Origin: a bacterium
GTDB taxonomy: Bacteria; Chloroflexota; Dormibacteria; Aeolococcales; Bog-877
Direction of reading: 5' to 3'
Assembly: GCA_021844355.1 (NCBI GenBank)
Contig: JAKBTP010000101.1
Span: 1 to 34,483, forward strand
Length of the DNA: 34,483 nucleotides
The notes under the pieces were generated by a model that saw only the letters and a list, made by a program, of their open reading frames with translations, did no database searches and was not told where the DNA came from. Positions 23,413 through 31,210 of the stretch are shown here, in pieces. How positions within the stretch are numbered: the stretch's first letter is position 1; each line of letters begins with the position of its first letter. The position numbers were made by a program, and so were the translations under genes.

Positions 23413-25894
23413 GTCGCCCCCGGACCACGTCCGCCTGGTCCTGGTCTCCCACAGCTCCCAGCTGGCGGCCAGCGCTGCCGCTCTGGCCGCGGCCATGGCA
23501 CCGGAGGTGCTGGTGCTGCCGGCCGGCGGGGTGGGGGAGGACCCGGCCGTGCTGGGGACGGACGCCAAGCGGGTGGCGGAGTCCATCCAACGCGCCTGGT
23601 CCCCTGCCGGAGTGGTCGTCCTCATGGACCTGGGCAGTGCCGTCCTCTCGGCCGAGCTGGCGCTGGAGCTGCTCCCCGAGGGGCGGCGCCAGGGGGTCCG
23701 CCTCAGCTCCGCCCCGCTGGTCGAAGGGGCGGTGGCTGCGGCGGTGGCCGCCCAGGGGGGAGCGGACGTCGCCCAGGTGGTCCGGGAGGCGGAGGCGGGG
23801 CTCGCCGGGAAGCGTTCCCAGCTGGGCGACGCCCCCACCACTCCCCAGACCGGACCCCGCGGCGAGGAGAACGCCGGGTGGAGGGGGCTGACGGTGCGGG
23901 TGGACCTTCCCATGGGGCTCCACGCCCGGCCGGCGGCCCGGGTGGTCCAGCAGCTGGCGGGGCTGGACGCGGAGGTCCGGGCCACCAACGTCACCACCGG
24001 TGAGGGACCGGTCAGCGCCCGCAGCCTCAACGCCCTCGCCACCCTGCAGGTGGCGCCATCCCAGCTCCTCCTGTTCGAGGCCCGAGGGGCGGACGCGGAG
24101 CAGGTGCTCGGCCGGCTCGGCGAGCTGGCCGGCCGAGCCTTCGACGACCTGGAGGAGGCCGCCCCGGCGGCCCCAACGGAGGTCGCCGGGACGCCTCTCG
24201 CCCCCGGGGTCCTCGTGGGTCTGCCGGCTTCCCCCGGCGCCGCGGTGGGTGAGGTGGTCCACCTGGTACAGGCTGAGCTGGTGGTCCACGACCGGTTGCC
24301 CGGGCCTCCGCAGCGGGAGCTGGGCTCCCTGGAGGGCGCCCTGGGGGCCGTCCGGGAGGAGCTGAGGGAGCTGCGCGAGCGGACGGCCGGGCGATCGGGC
24401 AACTATGCCGCCGCCATCCTGGACGCCGACCTCCTCTTCCTGGACGACCCGGAGCTCTCCGGGCGGGCGCGGGAGGCGATCTCCGCCGGAGGAGTGACCG
24501 CGGAGGCCGCCTGGCAGGCTGCCGCGGAGGCCGCCCGCGCCAGCTGGGAGAGGGTCGCCGACGCCCGGCTGCGTCTCCGGGCCGCCGACCTGGACGGGGT
24601 GGCCCGGAGGGTGCTGGCCCACCTGCTGGGGTCACCTGAGGTGGTGCCGACCGGGACAGGCGTGCTGGTCGCCGAGGATCTGACCCCCGCGGACACCGCC
24701 CAGCTCGACCCGGCGTCTGTCCTCGGGATCGCCACCGCGGCCGGGGGCCCGACCTCGCACAGTGCCATCCTGGCGCGGACCCTGGGCATCCCGGCGGTGG
24801 TAGGGGTGGGGAAGGGGCTGCTCGAGCTTCCCGCCGGCCGGACGGTGCTCCTGGACGGTGACCGGGGAGTGGTCCGGCTCGACCCGACGGAGGAGGAGAG
24901 GGAGGCCGTGGGGAAGGAGGCGGCCCGGCGGGCCGAGGCCAGCCGCGCCGCCTCTAAGAAGGCGAGCCGCCCGGCTCGGACCCGGGACGGGACGGCGGTG
25001 GAGGTGGCGGCCAACATCGGGTCGGTGGCGGACGCCCGTGCCGCGGTCCTGGCCGGCGCCGACGGGGTGGGGCTCCTGCGGACCGAGTTCCTCTTTCAGG
25101 ACCGACCGGTCCTGCCCGACGAGGAGGCGCAGTTTCGCGAGTACAGCGAGATCGCCGTGGCCCTTCAGGGCCGGCCACTCACCATTCGCACGCTGGACGT
25201 GGGCGCGGACAAGCCCCTTGCGTCGCTGCCCCGGGACCCCGAGCCCAATCCGGCCCTCGGGGTGCGCGGCCTGCGCCTGGGCCTCGCCCGGCGAGACCTC
25301 CTTAGGACCCAGCTGGCGGCGGTGGCCCGGGTGGCGGCCGAGCACCGGGTCCGGGTCATGTTCCCCATGGTGGCCACGGTGGGCGAGGTGCGCAGCGCGC
25401 GCGAGCTCTTGGCGGCGCTCCCCGCGCCCGACCAGAGGCCAGGGGTCCCACCGCTGGAGGTGGGGATCATGGTCGAGGTTCCGGCGGCTGCGCTGGCCGC
25501 GGACCGGCTGGCCGAGCTGGTCGACTTCCTGTCGATCGGCACCAATGACCTCTCCCAGTACACCATGGCCGCCGACCGGGGAAACGGCGGGCTGCGGGGA
25601 CTGGCCGACCCCCTCCACCCGGCGGTCCTCCGCCTCATCCAGCTGACCGCGGCGGCCGCCACGGGGGCGCGCTGGGCGGGGGTCTGCGGCGAGCTGGCGG
25701 GGGACCCACTGGCCACCGAGCTGCTGATCGGGCTGGGGGTGAGGGAGCTGTCCGCCGCGCCGCGGCTGGTGCCGGGGGTCAAGGAGGCGGTTCGTGCCTG
25801 CACCCTCGCGCGGGCCCGGCGGCTGGCCGAGCGGGCACTTCAGCTGCCCGACGCCGATGCGGTTCGGGAGCTGCTCAAAGAGCCTCGCCGCTGA
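23399..25894 (+). CDS. dhaM: DhaM-HPr-Enzyme I fusion: complete PEP-to-DHA phosphotransferase chain
   Basis: An 831-residue, three-part phosphotransferase. Residues about 10-135 are a DhaM/EIIA-Man domain with active H18 (LVLVSHSS) and MDLGSAVLSAE. About 163-250 is HPr with H175 (MGLHARPAA). About 265-830 is Enzyme I with phospho-H454 (GGPTSHSAILAR), R561 (GLLRTEFLF), SIGTNDLSQYTMAADR and C763 (GVCGELAGD). E. coli DhaM keeps only part of EI, whereas here the PEP-binding C-terminal domain is intact, so the protein could take phosphate from PEP and pass it EI-HPr-DhaM to DhaL-bound ADP alone. The ORF track starts at 23315; ATG 23399 is the correct start because similarity begins at residue 11. 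No separate ptsH or ptsI is seen in the window. Confidence 0.94.
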   Translation: MAAAESPPDHVRLVLVSHSSQLAASAAALAAAMAPEVLVLPAGGVGEDPAVLGTDAKRVAESIQRAWSPAGVVVLMDLGSAVLSAELALELLPEGRRQGVRLSSAPLVEGAVAAAVAAQGGADVAQVVREAEAGLAGKRSQLGDAPTTPQTGPRGEENAGWRGLTVRVDLPMGLHARPAARVVQQLAGLDAEVRATNVTTGEGPVSARSLNALATLQVAPSQLLLFEARGADAEQVLGRLGELAGRAFDDLEEAAPAAPTEVAGTPLAPGVLVGLPASPGAAVGEVVHLVQAELVVHDRLPGPPQRELGSLEGALGAVREELRELRERTAGRSGNYAAAILDADLLFLDDPELSGRAREAISAGGVTAEAAWQAAAEAARASWERVADARLRLRAADLDGVARRVLAHLLGSPEVVPTGTGVLVAEDLTPADTAQLDPASVLGIATAAGGPTSHSAILARTLGIPAVVGVGKGLLELPAGRTVLLDGDRGVVRLDPTEEEREAVGKEAARRAEASRAASKKASRPARTRDGTAVEVAANIGSVADARAAVLAGADGVGLLRTEFLFQDRPVLPDEEAQFREYSEIAVALQGRPLTIRTLDVGADKPLASLPRDPEPNPALGVRGLRLGLARRDLLRTQLAAVARVAAEHRVRVMFPMVATVGEVRSARELLAALPAPDQRPGVPPLEVGIMVEVPAAALAADRLAELVDFLSIGTNDLSQYTMAADRGNGGLRGLADPLHPAVLRLIQLTAAAATGARWAGVCGELAGDPLATELLIGLGVRELSAAPRLVPGVKEAVRACTLARARRLAERALQLPDADAVRELLKEPRR

Positions 25895-25919
25895 CCGTCG
25901 CGCATCTCCCTGCTACGAT
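25891..25919 (+). promoter_or_regulatory. Promoter of the pgsA lipid gene group
   Basis: CTGACC (25891-25896) and TACGAT (25914-25919) are separated by exactly 17 bp, giving a start near 25926 and a leader of about 54 nt. The leader contains a five-codon ORF (ATG 25963, TGA 25978-25980) whose stop overlaps the pgsA ATG by 1 bp. The -35 overlaps the stop codon of the upstream gene. Confidence 0.4.
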
Positions 25920-25979
25920 CTGCGGCGAGGTGGAGCCGCAAGCGAGAGCCACGCGGCGCCGCATGCGCTCGGGTCGCTG

Positions 25980-26606
25980 ATGGGAGCTCGCGGGACCGCA
26001 CCCAGCCCCTCCGGAGCCGGGGCAGCGGCGCCGGCCGCGCCGGCCCGGGGCGGCCCCTGGCAGACCGGGGCGGTGGCCGGGGCCACCGGACTGCGCCTCG
26101 CGGCCGCCCCTGCCGTCATGGCGCTCTGCCTGGCCGCCGACTACCTGGCGGCACTGCTGGTCTTCGCGCTCGCCGCCGCGACCGACTACCTGGACGGGTA
26201 CCTGGCCCGTCGCTGGCGGGTGACCACCGCCACGGGCAGCTTCCTCGACACCACCGCCGACAAGCTGCTGGTGACCGCCGCCCTGGTGGCGCTGGTCGCG
26301 GTGGACCGCGCCTCCCCCTGGGCGGCCGCCGCCATCGTGGGTCGGGAGGTGATGATCCTCGGCCTGAGAGCGGCCGCGGCCTCCCACGGGGTGGTGGTGG
26401 TCGCCTCGCAGCTGGGGCGGGTCAAGGCCACCGTGCAGTTCGTGGCGGTGGCCGCGTCCCTGTACGCCGTGGGCCCCGCCCTCGGCCCCCTGCCCCTCTA
26501 CCAGTGGCTGATGTGGCTGGCGGTGGCGCTCACCCTCCTCTCCGCCGCTGACTACCTCCGCCGTTTCTCCGGGGTGGCCACCGGGCGCGCCGAGGCGCCC
26601 CGATGA
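25980..26606 (+). CDS. pgsA: CDP-diacylglycerol-glycerol-3-phosphate 3-phosphatidyltransferase
   Basis: A 208-residue integral membrane enzyme that makes phosphatidylglycerol-phosphate from CDP-diacylglycerol and sn-glycerol-3-phosphate. The CDP-alcohol phosphotransferase signature is complete: DYLDGYLARRW...TGSFLDTTADK. Several hydrophobic helices surround it. The first 25 residues are Ala/Pro/Gly-rich and probably unstructured. The longer ORF from 25794 overlaps dhaM; ATG 25980 is preferred, although no strong Shine-Dalgarno is seen and coupling to a five-codon leader ORF is possible. The G3P substrate links it to the preceding glycerol cluster. Its stop overlaps the SDR start (ATGA). Confidence 0.88.
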   Translation: MGARGTAPSPSGAGAAAPAAPARGGPWQTGAVAGATGLRLAAAPAVMALCLAADYLAALLVFALAAATDYLDGYLARRWRVTTATGSFLDTTADKLLVTAALVALVAVDRASPWAAAAIVGREVMILGLRAAAASHGVVVVASQLGRVKATVQFVAVAASLYAVGPALGPLPLYQWLMWLAVALTLLSAADYLRRFSGVATGRAEAPR

Positions 26607-27586
26607 GCTCCGGCGCGGTGGTGGTGGTCGGGGCCACCGGGTTCCTCGGCTCGGCCCTCCTCGCCGACCTCGTGGCCGCCGGGGTGGAGCCGCGCGGCAC
26701 CTTCCGCTCCCCCGGTGGCGAGGCCGCCGTCGCCAGACTGGGGGGGCTGCCGGTCCCGGCCGACCTCCTGGATCCCGCGAGCCTTCGCCGGGCCCTGGAC
26801 GGCTCCTCCCTCGCCTACCACCTGGGCGGGCTGAACAGCCTGTGTCCCCGAGACCCGGGCCGTCTATTCGAGGTCAACGTGCGCGGGTCTGCCAACCTGA
26901 TCCAGGCGGCCGCGGCCGTGGGCGTGCGCCGGGTGGTCTACACCTCCTCCGCCGCCACCATCGGTGAGCCGGCCGGGGTGGTCGCCACCGAGGAGTCGGC
27001 GCACCGCGGGTGGTTCCTCTCCACCTACGAGCGCTCCAAGTACCTCGCCGAGCGCCGGGTCCTGGAGCTCGGCCGGGAGCTCGGAGTGGAGGTCGTCTGC
27101 CTGAACCCCTCCTCGGTCCAGGGCCCCGGCCGCACCGGAGGGACGGCCCGGTTCCTCATCCGTTACGCCCAGGGCAGGTTGCGCTGGATGGTCCGGACCC
27201 GGGTGAGCCTGCTGGCGGTCGGCGACTGCGTCGCCGCCCACCGGCTGGCTGCCGAGCGGGGCCGCCCGGGGCGGCGCTACCTGCTCAACTCGTTCACCAT
27301 GCCGATTGAGGAATTGCTGGAGCTGGCGGGTCGGATCTCCGGCGTGCAGCACCGGCTTCACTTCCTGCCACCGCGGCTTGCCGTGGCCGGCGCGGTGGCC
27401 GTGGGGCGCCTGGCCGCGATGACCGGCCGCCGGGCGCCCGTGTGCGGGGAGATGGTGCGGACCCTCCTGCACGGCCACGCCTACGACGGCGCTCAGGCGG
27501 CTCGGGAGCTCGGCCTCAGCTACACCTCAGCCGAGGACCTCCTTCGCCAGACCTTCGCCTGGTACCGCTCACAGAGGCTGCTCTGA
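26603..27586 (+). CDS. Extended SDR: NAD(P)-dependent epimerase/dehydratase, HpnA-like
   Basis: A 327-residue extended short-chain dehydrogenase. The cofactor loop GATGFLGSALLADL is at the N-terminus, and the catalytic YxxxK is YERSK (about residue 142), with TSSAATIGEP supplying the Ser/Thr. Overall order resembles hopanoid-associated epimerases (HpnA) and dihydroflavonol-reductase-like enzymes that act on nucleotide sugars or lipid-linked groups. It overlaps pgsA (ATGA) and is followed by an acyltransferase gene, so a role in membrane lipid or glycolipid modification is plausible. The substrate is not determinable, and no squalene-hopene cyclase is in the window. Confidence 0.85.
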   Translation: MSSGAVVVVGATGFLGSALLADLVAAGVEPRGTFRSPGGEAAVARLGGLPVPADLLDPASLRRALDGSSLAYHLGGLNSLCPRDPGRLFEVNVRGSANLIQAAAAVGVRRVVYTSSAATIGEPAGVVATEESAHRGWFLSTYERSKYLAERRVLELGRELGVEVVCLNPSSVQGPGRTGGTARFLIRYAQGRLRWMVRTRVSLLAVGDCVAAHRLAAERGRPGRRYLLNSFTMPIEELLELAGRISGVQHRLHFLPPRLAVAGAVAVGRLAAMTGRRAPVCGEMVRTLLHGHAYDGAQAARELGLSYTSAEDLLRQTFAWYRSQRLL

Positions 27587-27600
27587 GCTAGGGCGGTCCC

Positions 27601-28461
27601 ATGTCTCCCGGCCTATACTCCAAGTTGGCCGGCCTGGTCGGGGCCCGGACGGTGAGGCAGCGGCCCTGCGGGGAGATGCGGATTTTGGAGCAAGGCGAGC
27701 GGCCCAGGCCCTGGCGCCGAGCCTACCGCCGTGACCGCGACCTGCCCTGGGCGCGCAGCCCCGCCGCACGAGCGGTCCGAGGAGCCCTGCTCAACTTCGT
27801 GATCGGGCCGGTGGTACACCACTACGGCCATCCCCGGGTGCGGGGGCTGGAGAACCTGCGCGGGCTGCGGCCCCCCTTCCTCCTGGCCGCCAATCACTCC
27901 AGCCACCTGGACACCCCGGCCATCCTGCTGGCCCTGCCGCCCCGCCTGAGGCGCCGGACCCTGGTGGCGGCGGCCGCCGACTACTTCTTCGACGAGCCCT
28001 GGAAGGGGGCGTTGGTGGCGCTGGCGGTGGGGGCGATCGCCGTCGAGCGGGAGCGCCCGCCCCGCCAGTCGGTCAAGCTGGTGCGCCGCCTGCTCCAGGA
28101 GGGCTGGAACCTGGTGGTCTTCCCGGAGGGGGGGCGAAGCCACGACGGCCGCCTGCACCGGGGCAAGCGGGGGATCGCCCATCTGGCGGCGGCGGCCGGA
28201 GTACCGGTGGTGCCGGTGGGGATCGTCGGCACCTTCGCCGCTCTGCCGGCGGGGTACCACTGGCCGCGCCGTAGCCAGCTCGAGGTGCGCTTTGGCAAGC
28301 CGATGTTCCGCAACGCCCAGGAGCGGCCCCAACCTGGCCCGGCCGGGCTCAGGTCAGCCACCGAGGGGATCATGGCCTCGATCCAGGCGCTGACCGGTCA
28401 GGAGCTCGCCGCCGAGGAGGCCGTGCCCCTCGATGCCAGCGGTGCCCGCCGGGCCAGCTGA
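27601..28461 (+). CDS. PlsC-like 1-acyl-glycerol-3-phosphate acyltransferase
   Basis: A 286-residue member of the PlsC/LPLAT family, transferring an acyl group to lysophosphatidate or a related lipid. The H-x4-D motif is NHSSHLD (about residues 98-104), and the substrate-binding FPEGGRS (about 178-184) and VPVVPVGI segments follow in the usual order. The first 35 residues are Arg-rich and not conserved-looking. A perfect TATACT lies inside this N-terminus (27614-27619), so the true start may be further down, for example TTG 27625, GTG 27652 or ATG 27676. The first ATG is kept because no alternative has a well-spaced Shine-Dalgarno. It completes a lipid group with pgsA and the SDR gene. Confidence 0.85.
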   Translation: MSPGLYSKLAGLVGARTVRQRPCGEMRILEQGERPRPWRRAYRRDRDLPWARSPAARAVRGALLNFVIGPVVHHYGHPRVRGLENLRGLRPPFLLAANHSSHLDTPAILLALPPRLRRRTLVAAAADYFFDEPWKGALVALAVGAIAVERERPPRQSVKLVRRLLQEGWNLVVFPEGGRSHDGRLHRGKRGIAHLAAAAGVPVVPVGIVGTFAALPAGYHWPRRSQLEVRFGKPMFRNAQERPQPGPAGLRSATEGIMASIQALTGQELAAEEAVPLDASGARRAS

Positions 28462-28471
28462 CCCTCCCCGC

Positions 28472-28477
28472 TACCCT
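28472..28477 (+). promoter_or_regulatory. -10 element of a probable leaderless purE
   Basis: TACCCT ends exactly 6 nt before the purE ATG (28484), and no Shine-Dalgarno is present between them. The -35 region is unclear. The geometry matches the OsmC-like and small-membrane-protein genes. Confidence 0.35.
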
Positions 28478-28483
28478 ATCCCC

Positions 28484-29008
28484 ATGGAAGCGGACCCGGA
28501 CTCCCAGGCTGCCGATGCGCCCCTGGTGGGGGTGGTGATGGGGTCTCGCTCGGACTGGGAGACGATGCGCCACGCCGCGGAGACCCTGGAGCGTCTCGGA
28601 GTCCCCCATGAGGTGCGGGTGGTGTCCGCCCACCGGACCCCCGAGCTGCTCAGCCGGTACGCCGCCGAGGCGCAGGGCAGGGGGCTCAGGGTGTTGATCG
28701 CCGGCGCCGGGGGAGCCGCCCACCTGCCGGGGATGCTGGCTGCCGGAACCCACCTTCCGGTCCTGGGGGTGCCGGTGGAGACGAAGGCGCTGGGCGGGCT
28801 CGACTCCCTCCTGGCCATAGTCCAGATGCCAGCCGGGGTCCCCGTGGGCACCCTGGCGGTGGGGAAAGCCGGCGCGGTGAACGCAGCCTTGCTGGCGGCC
28901 GCCGTCCTGGCCCTCTCGGATGCCGGCGTTCAGTCAAGGCTCCTGGAGTACCGCCGCCATCAGACCGAGGAGGTGCTCGCCACCGGCGACCCCCGGCAGG
29001 CGGGCTAG
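28484..29008 (+). CDS. purE: N5-carboxyaminoimidazole ribonucleotide mutase (PurE class I)
   Basis: A 174-residue enzyme that rearranges N5-CAIR to CAIR in de novo purine synthesis. The class I signature is clear: [38 protein letters not shown] and [27 protein letters not shown]. The ORF track begins at 28433 inside the acyltransferase gene; ATG 28484 is the proper start. It is followed 3 bp later by purK, whose product makes the N5-CAIR substrate. The C-terminal tail is short and charged. Confidence 0.95.
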   Translation: MEADPDSQAADAPLVGVVMGSRSDWETMRHAAETLERLGVPHEVRVVSAHRTPELLSRYAAEAQGRGLRVLIAGAGGAAHLPGMLAAGTHLPVLGVPVETKALGGLDSLLAIVQMPAGVPVGTLAVGKAGAVNAALLAAAVLALSDAGVQSRLLEYRRHQTEEVLATGDPRQAG

Positions 29009-29011
29009 CCG

Positions 29012-30124
29012 GTGGTGCGGGTGGGCTGCCTGGGAGGTGGCCAGCTGGGGCGGATGTTGGCCCTGGCCGGAAGGCCCCTGGGGCTGAGCTTCACCTTCCT
29101 GGAGCCTCAGCCCGATTCCTCGGCGGGCCAGGTGGGCTCACAGCTCCAAGGGGCCTACGACGACCCCGGGAGGCTGCGCGAGCTGGCGGAGTCTAGCGAC
29201 CTGGTGACCTTTGAGTTCGAGTCCGTTCCCGAGCGGGCGGCCACAGAGCTGGCCGGTCGGTGCCCCGTCTTCCCCCCGCCGAGGGCGCTGGCGGTGGCCC
29301 AGGACCGGCTCCGGGAGAAGGAGATCTTCGCCCGGCTCGGGATCCCCAGCGCTCCCTACCACCCGGTCGCCGGCCCCGCGGATCTGCCGCCGGCGCTGGA
29401 GGCGGTGCCGCCACCGGCACGGCTCAAGACCAGGACCCTGGGCTATGACGGCCATGGCCAGGTCAGGGTGGACGGTCTGGAGTCGCTGCGCCGGGCGTTC
29501 GAGGCCGTCCAGGCCGTCCCGTCCATCCTGGAGCGGGAGCAGCATTTCAGCCGGGAGCTCTCGGTCCTGGGGGTGCGCTCGGGCCGTGGGGAGCTGGCCT
29601 TCTATCCCCTCACGGAGAACCACCACGAGGGGTCGGTGCTGCGCCTCTCGGTCGCTCCGGCGCCGCGCCTTGAGGCCACACTCCAGCGACGCGCGGAGGA
29701 GATCTGCGCTGCGGTCATGGAGGAGCTGGAGTACGTCGGGGTGATGGCCATCGAGCTCTTCGACCAGGAGGGGGAGCTGGTGGCCAACGAGATCGCGCCG
29801 CGGGTGCACAACTCCGGCCACTGGACCATCGAGGGGGCCGTCACCTCTCAGTTCGAGAACCACCTCCGGGCCGGTCTGGGGTGGCCGCTGGGGGAGACGT
29901 CGGCCCGCGGCCGTTCGGTGATGCTCAACATCCTCGGCGAGCTTCCCCCAGCCCCCGGTGTGCTTGCGGTCCCGGGAAGCCACCTGCACCTGTATGGCAA
30001 AGAGCCCCGGGCGGGCCGCAAGCTGGGCCACGTCACCGTCAGCCCCGCCCCAGATTGGGGGGGCGTAATGGCGCTCGGGCGCCTGCCGGGCATCCGAGTT
30101 CCGCCCGCGGCCACCGCCGGATGA
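29012..30124 (+). CDS. purK: N5-carboxyaminoimidazole ribonucleotide synthetase
   Basis: A 370-residue ATP-grasp enzyme that carboxylates AIR with bicarbonate and ATP to give N5-CAIR. Family marks are VGCLGGGQLGRMLALAG at the N-terminus, VTFEFESVPE, LKTRTLGYDGHGQ, FSRELSVLGVRS and NEIAPRVHNSGHWTIEGAVTSQFENHLRA, the last being the conserved metal/phosphate-binding end of the ATP-grasp domain. GTG at 29012 is used, 3 bp after purE. Its stop overlaps the next ATG (ATGA), so purE, purK and holB are translated as a coupled set. Confidence 0.95.
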   Translation: MVRVGCLGGGQLGRMLALAGRPLGLSFTFLEPQPDSSAGQVGSQLQGAYDDPGRLRELAESSDLVTFEFESVPERAATELAGRCPVFPPPRALAVAQDRLREKEIFARLGIPSAPYHPVAGPADLPPALEAVPPPARLKTRTLGYDGHGQVRVDGLESLRRAFEAVQAVPSILEREQHFSRELSVLGVRSGRGELAFYPLTENHHEGSVLRLSVAPAPRLEATLQRRAEEICAAVMEELEYVGVMAIELFDQEGELVANEIAPRVHNSGHWTIEGAVTSQFENHLRAGLGWPLGETSARGRSVMLNILGELPPAPGVLAVPGSHLHLYGKEPRAGRKLGHVTVSPAPDWGGVMALGRLPGIRVPPAATAG

Positions 30125-31200
30125 CCCCGCCGCCGGCCCCGGCCCGGATCGGCGACGGGGGACAGCCCGACCATCCCCCGGGCCGCCTCGCCGAGGTGGT
30201 CGGCCACGGGATGCAGCGCCAGCAGCTTGAGAGGCAGGTCCGTGGGGGCGCTCTCGCCCACGCCTACTGGATCGCCGGCCCGGCGCGAGTGGGGAAGACC
30301 ACCCTGGCTCTGGCACTGGCTTCCGAGCTGCTCCAGGCGGAGAGCTGGCCGGGAGGGCTGGCGGCCCACCCCGACTTCTGGCTGGACGACCGCCAGGAGA
30401 GCCTGGGGGTGGATCGCGTGAGGGGCCCGGAGGGAGAGTTGGGGCCGTCCCTGCAGCACTTCCTCAGCCTCTCGGCCTACGCCTCCGGGCCCAAGGTGGC
30501 GGTGCTGGCCAACGCCGACCGGCTCACCCTCCCGGCGGCCAACAGCCTGCTGCGCCTCCTGGAGGAGCCTCCCCGGGAGTCCATCCTCATCCTCACGACG
30601 TCCAGACCAGACTCGGAGCATCTTCCGGGGACCCTGCGCAGCCGCTGTCAGCAACTCGGCCTGGGCCCGGTCGCGACCCCCCTGATCTCCAGCTGGCTGG
30701 CGGCTCGGGGCCGACCGAAGCTGGAGTGCGAGACGGCGGCCGCGATCTCCGAAGGGCGGCCCGGGCTGGCCCTGGAACTGGTATCGGACCCCGAGCTGGC
30801 CTCTCGGACCGCCGGCCTGCTGGACTCCTACCTGGGCTGCTCCAACCTCGGCCCGGCGGGTTGGCTCGAGCTCAGCCGGGAGCTGGCCGAGCGCGGCCGG
30901 GAACGGGAGCTGGCCTGGGAGGCGCTCCGCACCTGGGCGGCCTTCCTCAGGACGTGCTGCACCCTGGCGGCCGGGGCCGAGCCGCCCCCCGGGCCCCCTT
31001 CGTTCCGGGCGGGAGGCGAGGCGTGGGCGCGAGAGCTGGGGCTCCAAGAGTGCCTGAGGCGCTACGATCTGGCGGTGGAGGGCCTTTCGCGCCTCGCCGA
31101 GGCGGCCACCGCTAGGCTGGTCTTGGACCGTCTTCTGTTGCTGACCTTCGGAGCCTTCGATTCCCAACCCACGGCCCCTGCCGGCCGGGTGCGTCCTTGA
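30121..31200 (+). CDS. holB: DNA polymerase III delta-prime-like clamp-loader subunit
   Basis: A 359-residue AAA+ clamp-loader protein. The P-loop is GPARVGKTTLALALAS (about residues 53-68). The conserved NADRLTLPAANSLLRLLEEPP and the sensor 1/SRC region TTSRPDSEHLPGTLRSRCQQ follow. The zinc-binding Cys cluster that normally precedes the HPD segment is missing (GGLAAHPDFWL), so it lacks the zinc module. ATG at 30121 overlaps the purK stop; the ORF track start at 29881 lies within purK. The ricT gene follows by 10 bp, an arrangement also seen as holB-yaaT in Bacillus. Confidence 0.9.
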   Translation: MTPPPAPARIGDGGQPDHPPGRLAEVVGHGMQRQQLERQVRGGALAHAYWIAGPARVGKTTLALALASELLQAESWPGGLAAHPDFWLDDRQESLGVDRVRGPEGELGPSLQHFLSLSAYASGPKVAVLANADRLTLPAANSLLRLLEEPPRESILILTTSRPDSEHLPGTLRSRCQQLGLGPVATPLISSWLAARGRPKLECETAAAISEGRPGLALELVSDPELASRTAGLLDSYLGCSNLGPAGWLELSRELAERGRERELAWEALRTWAAFLRTCCTLAAGAEPPPGPPSFRAGGEAWARELGLQECLRRYDLAVEGLSRLAEAATARLVLDRLLLLTFGAFDSQPTAPAGRVRP

Positions 31201-31210
31201 GGAGATCCTG

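Noticed and set aside
22441-24402. 653-residue minus-strand ORF opposite glpC and the DhaM fusion
   Set aside because: Ser/Arg/Thr-rich antisense translation of conserved plus-strand genes.
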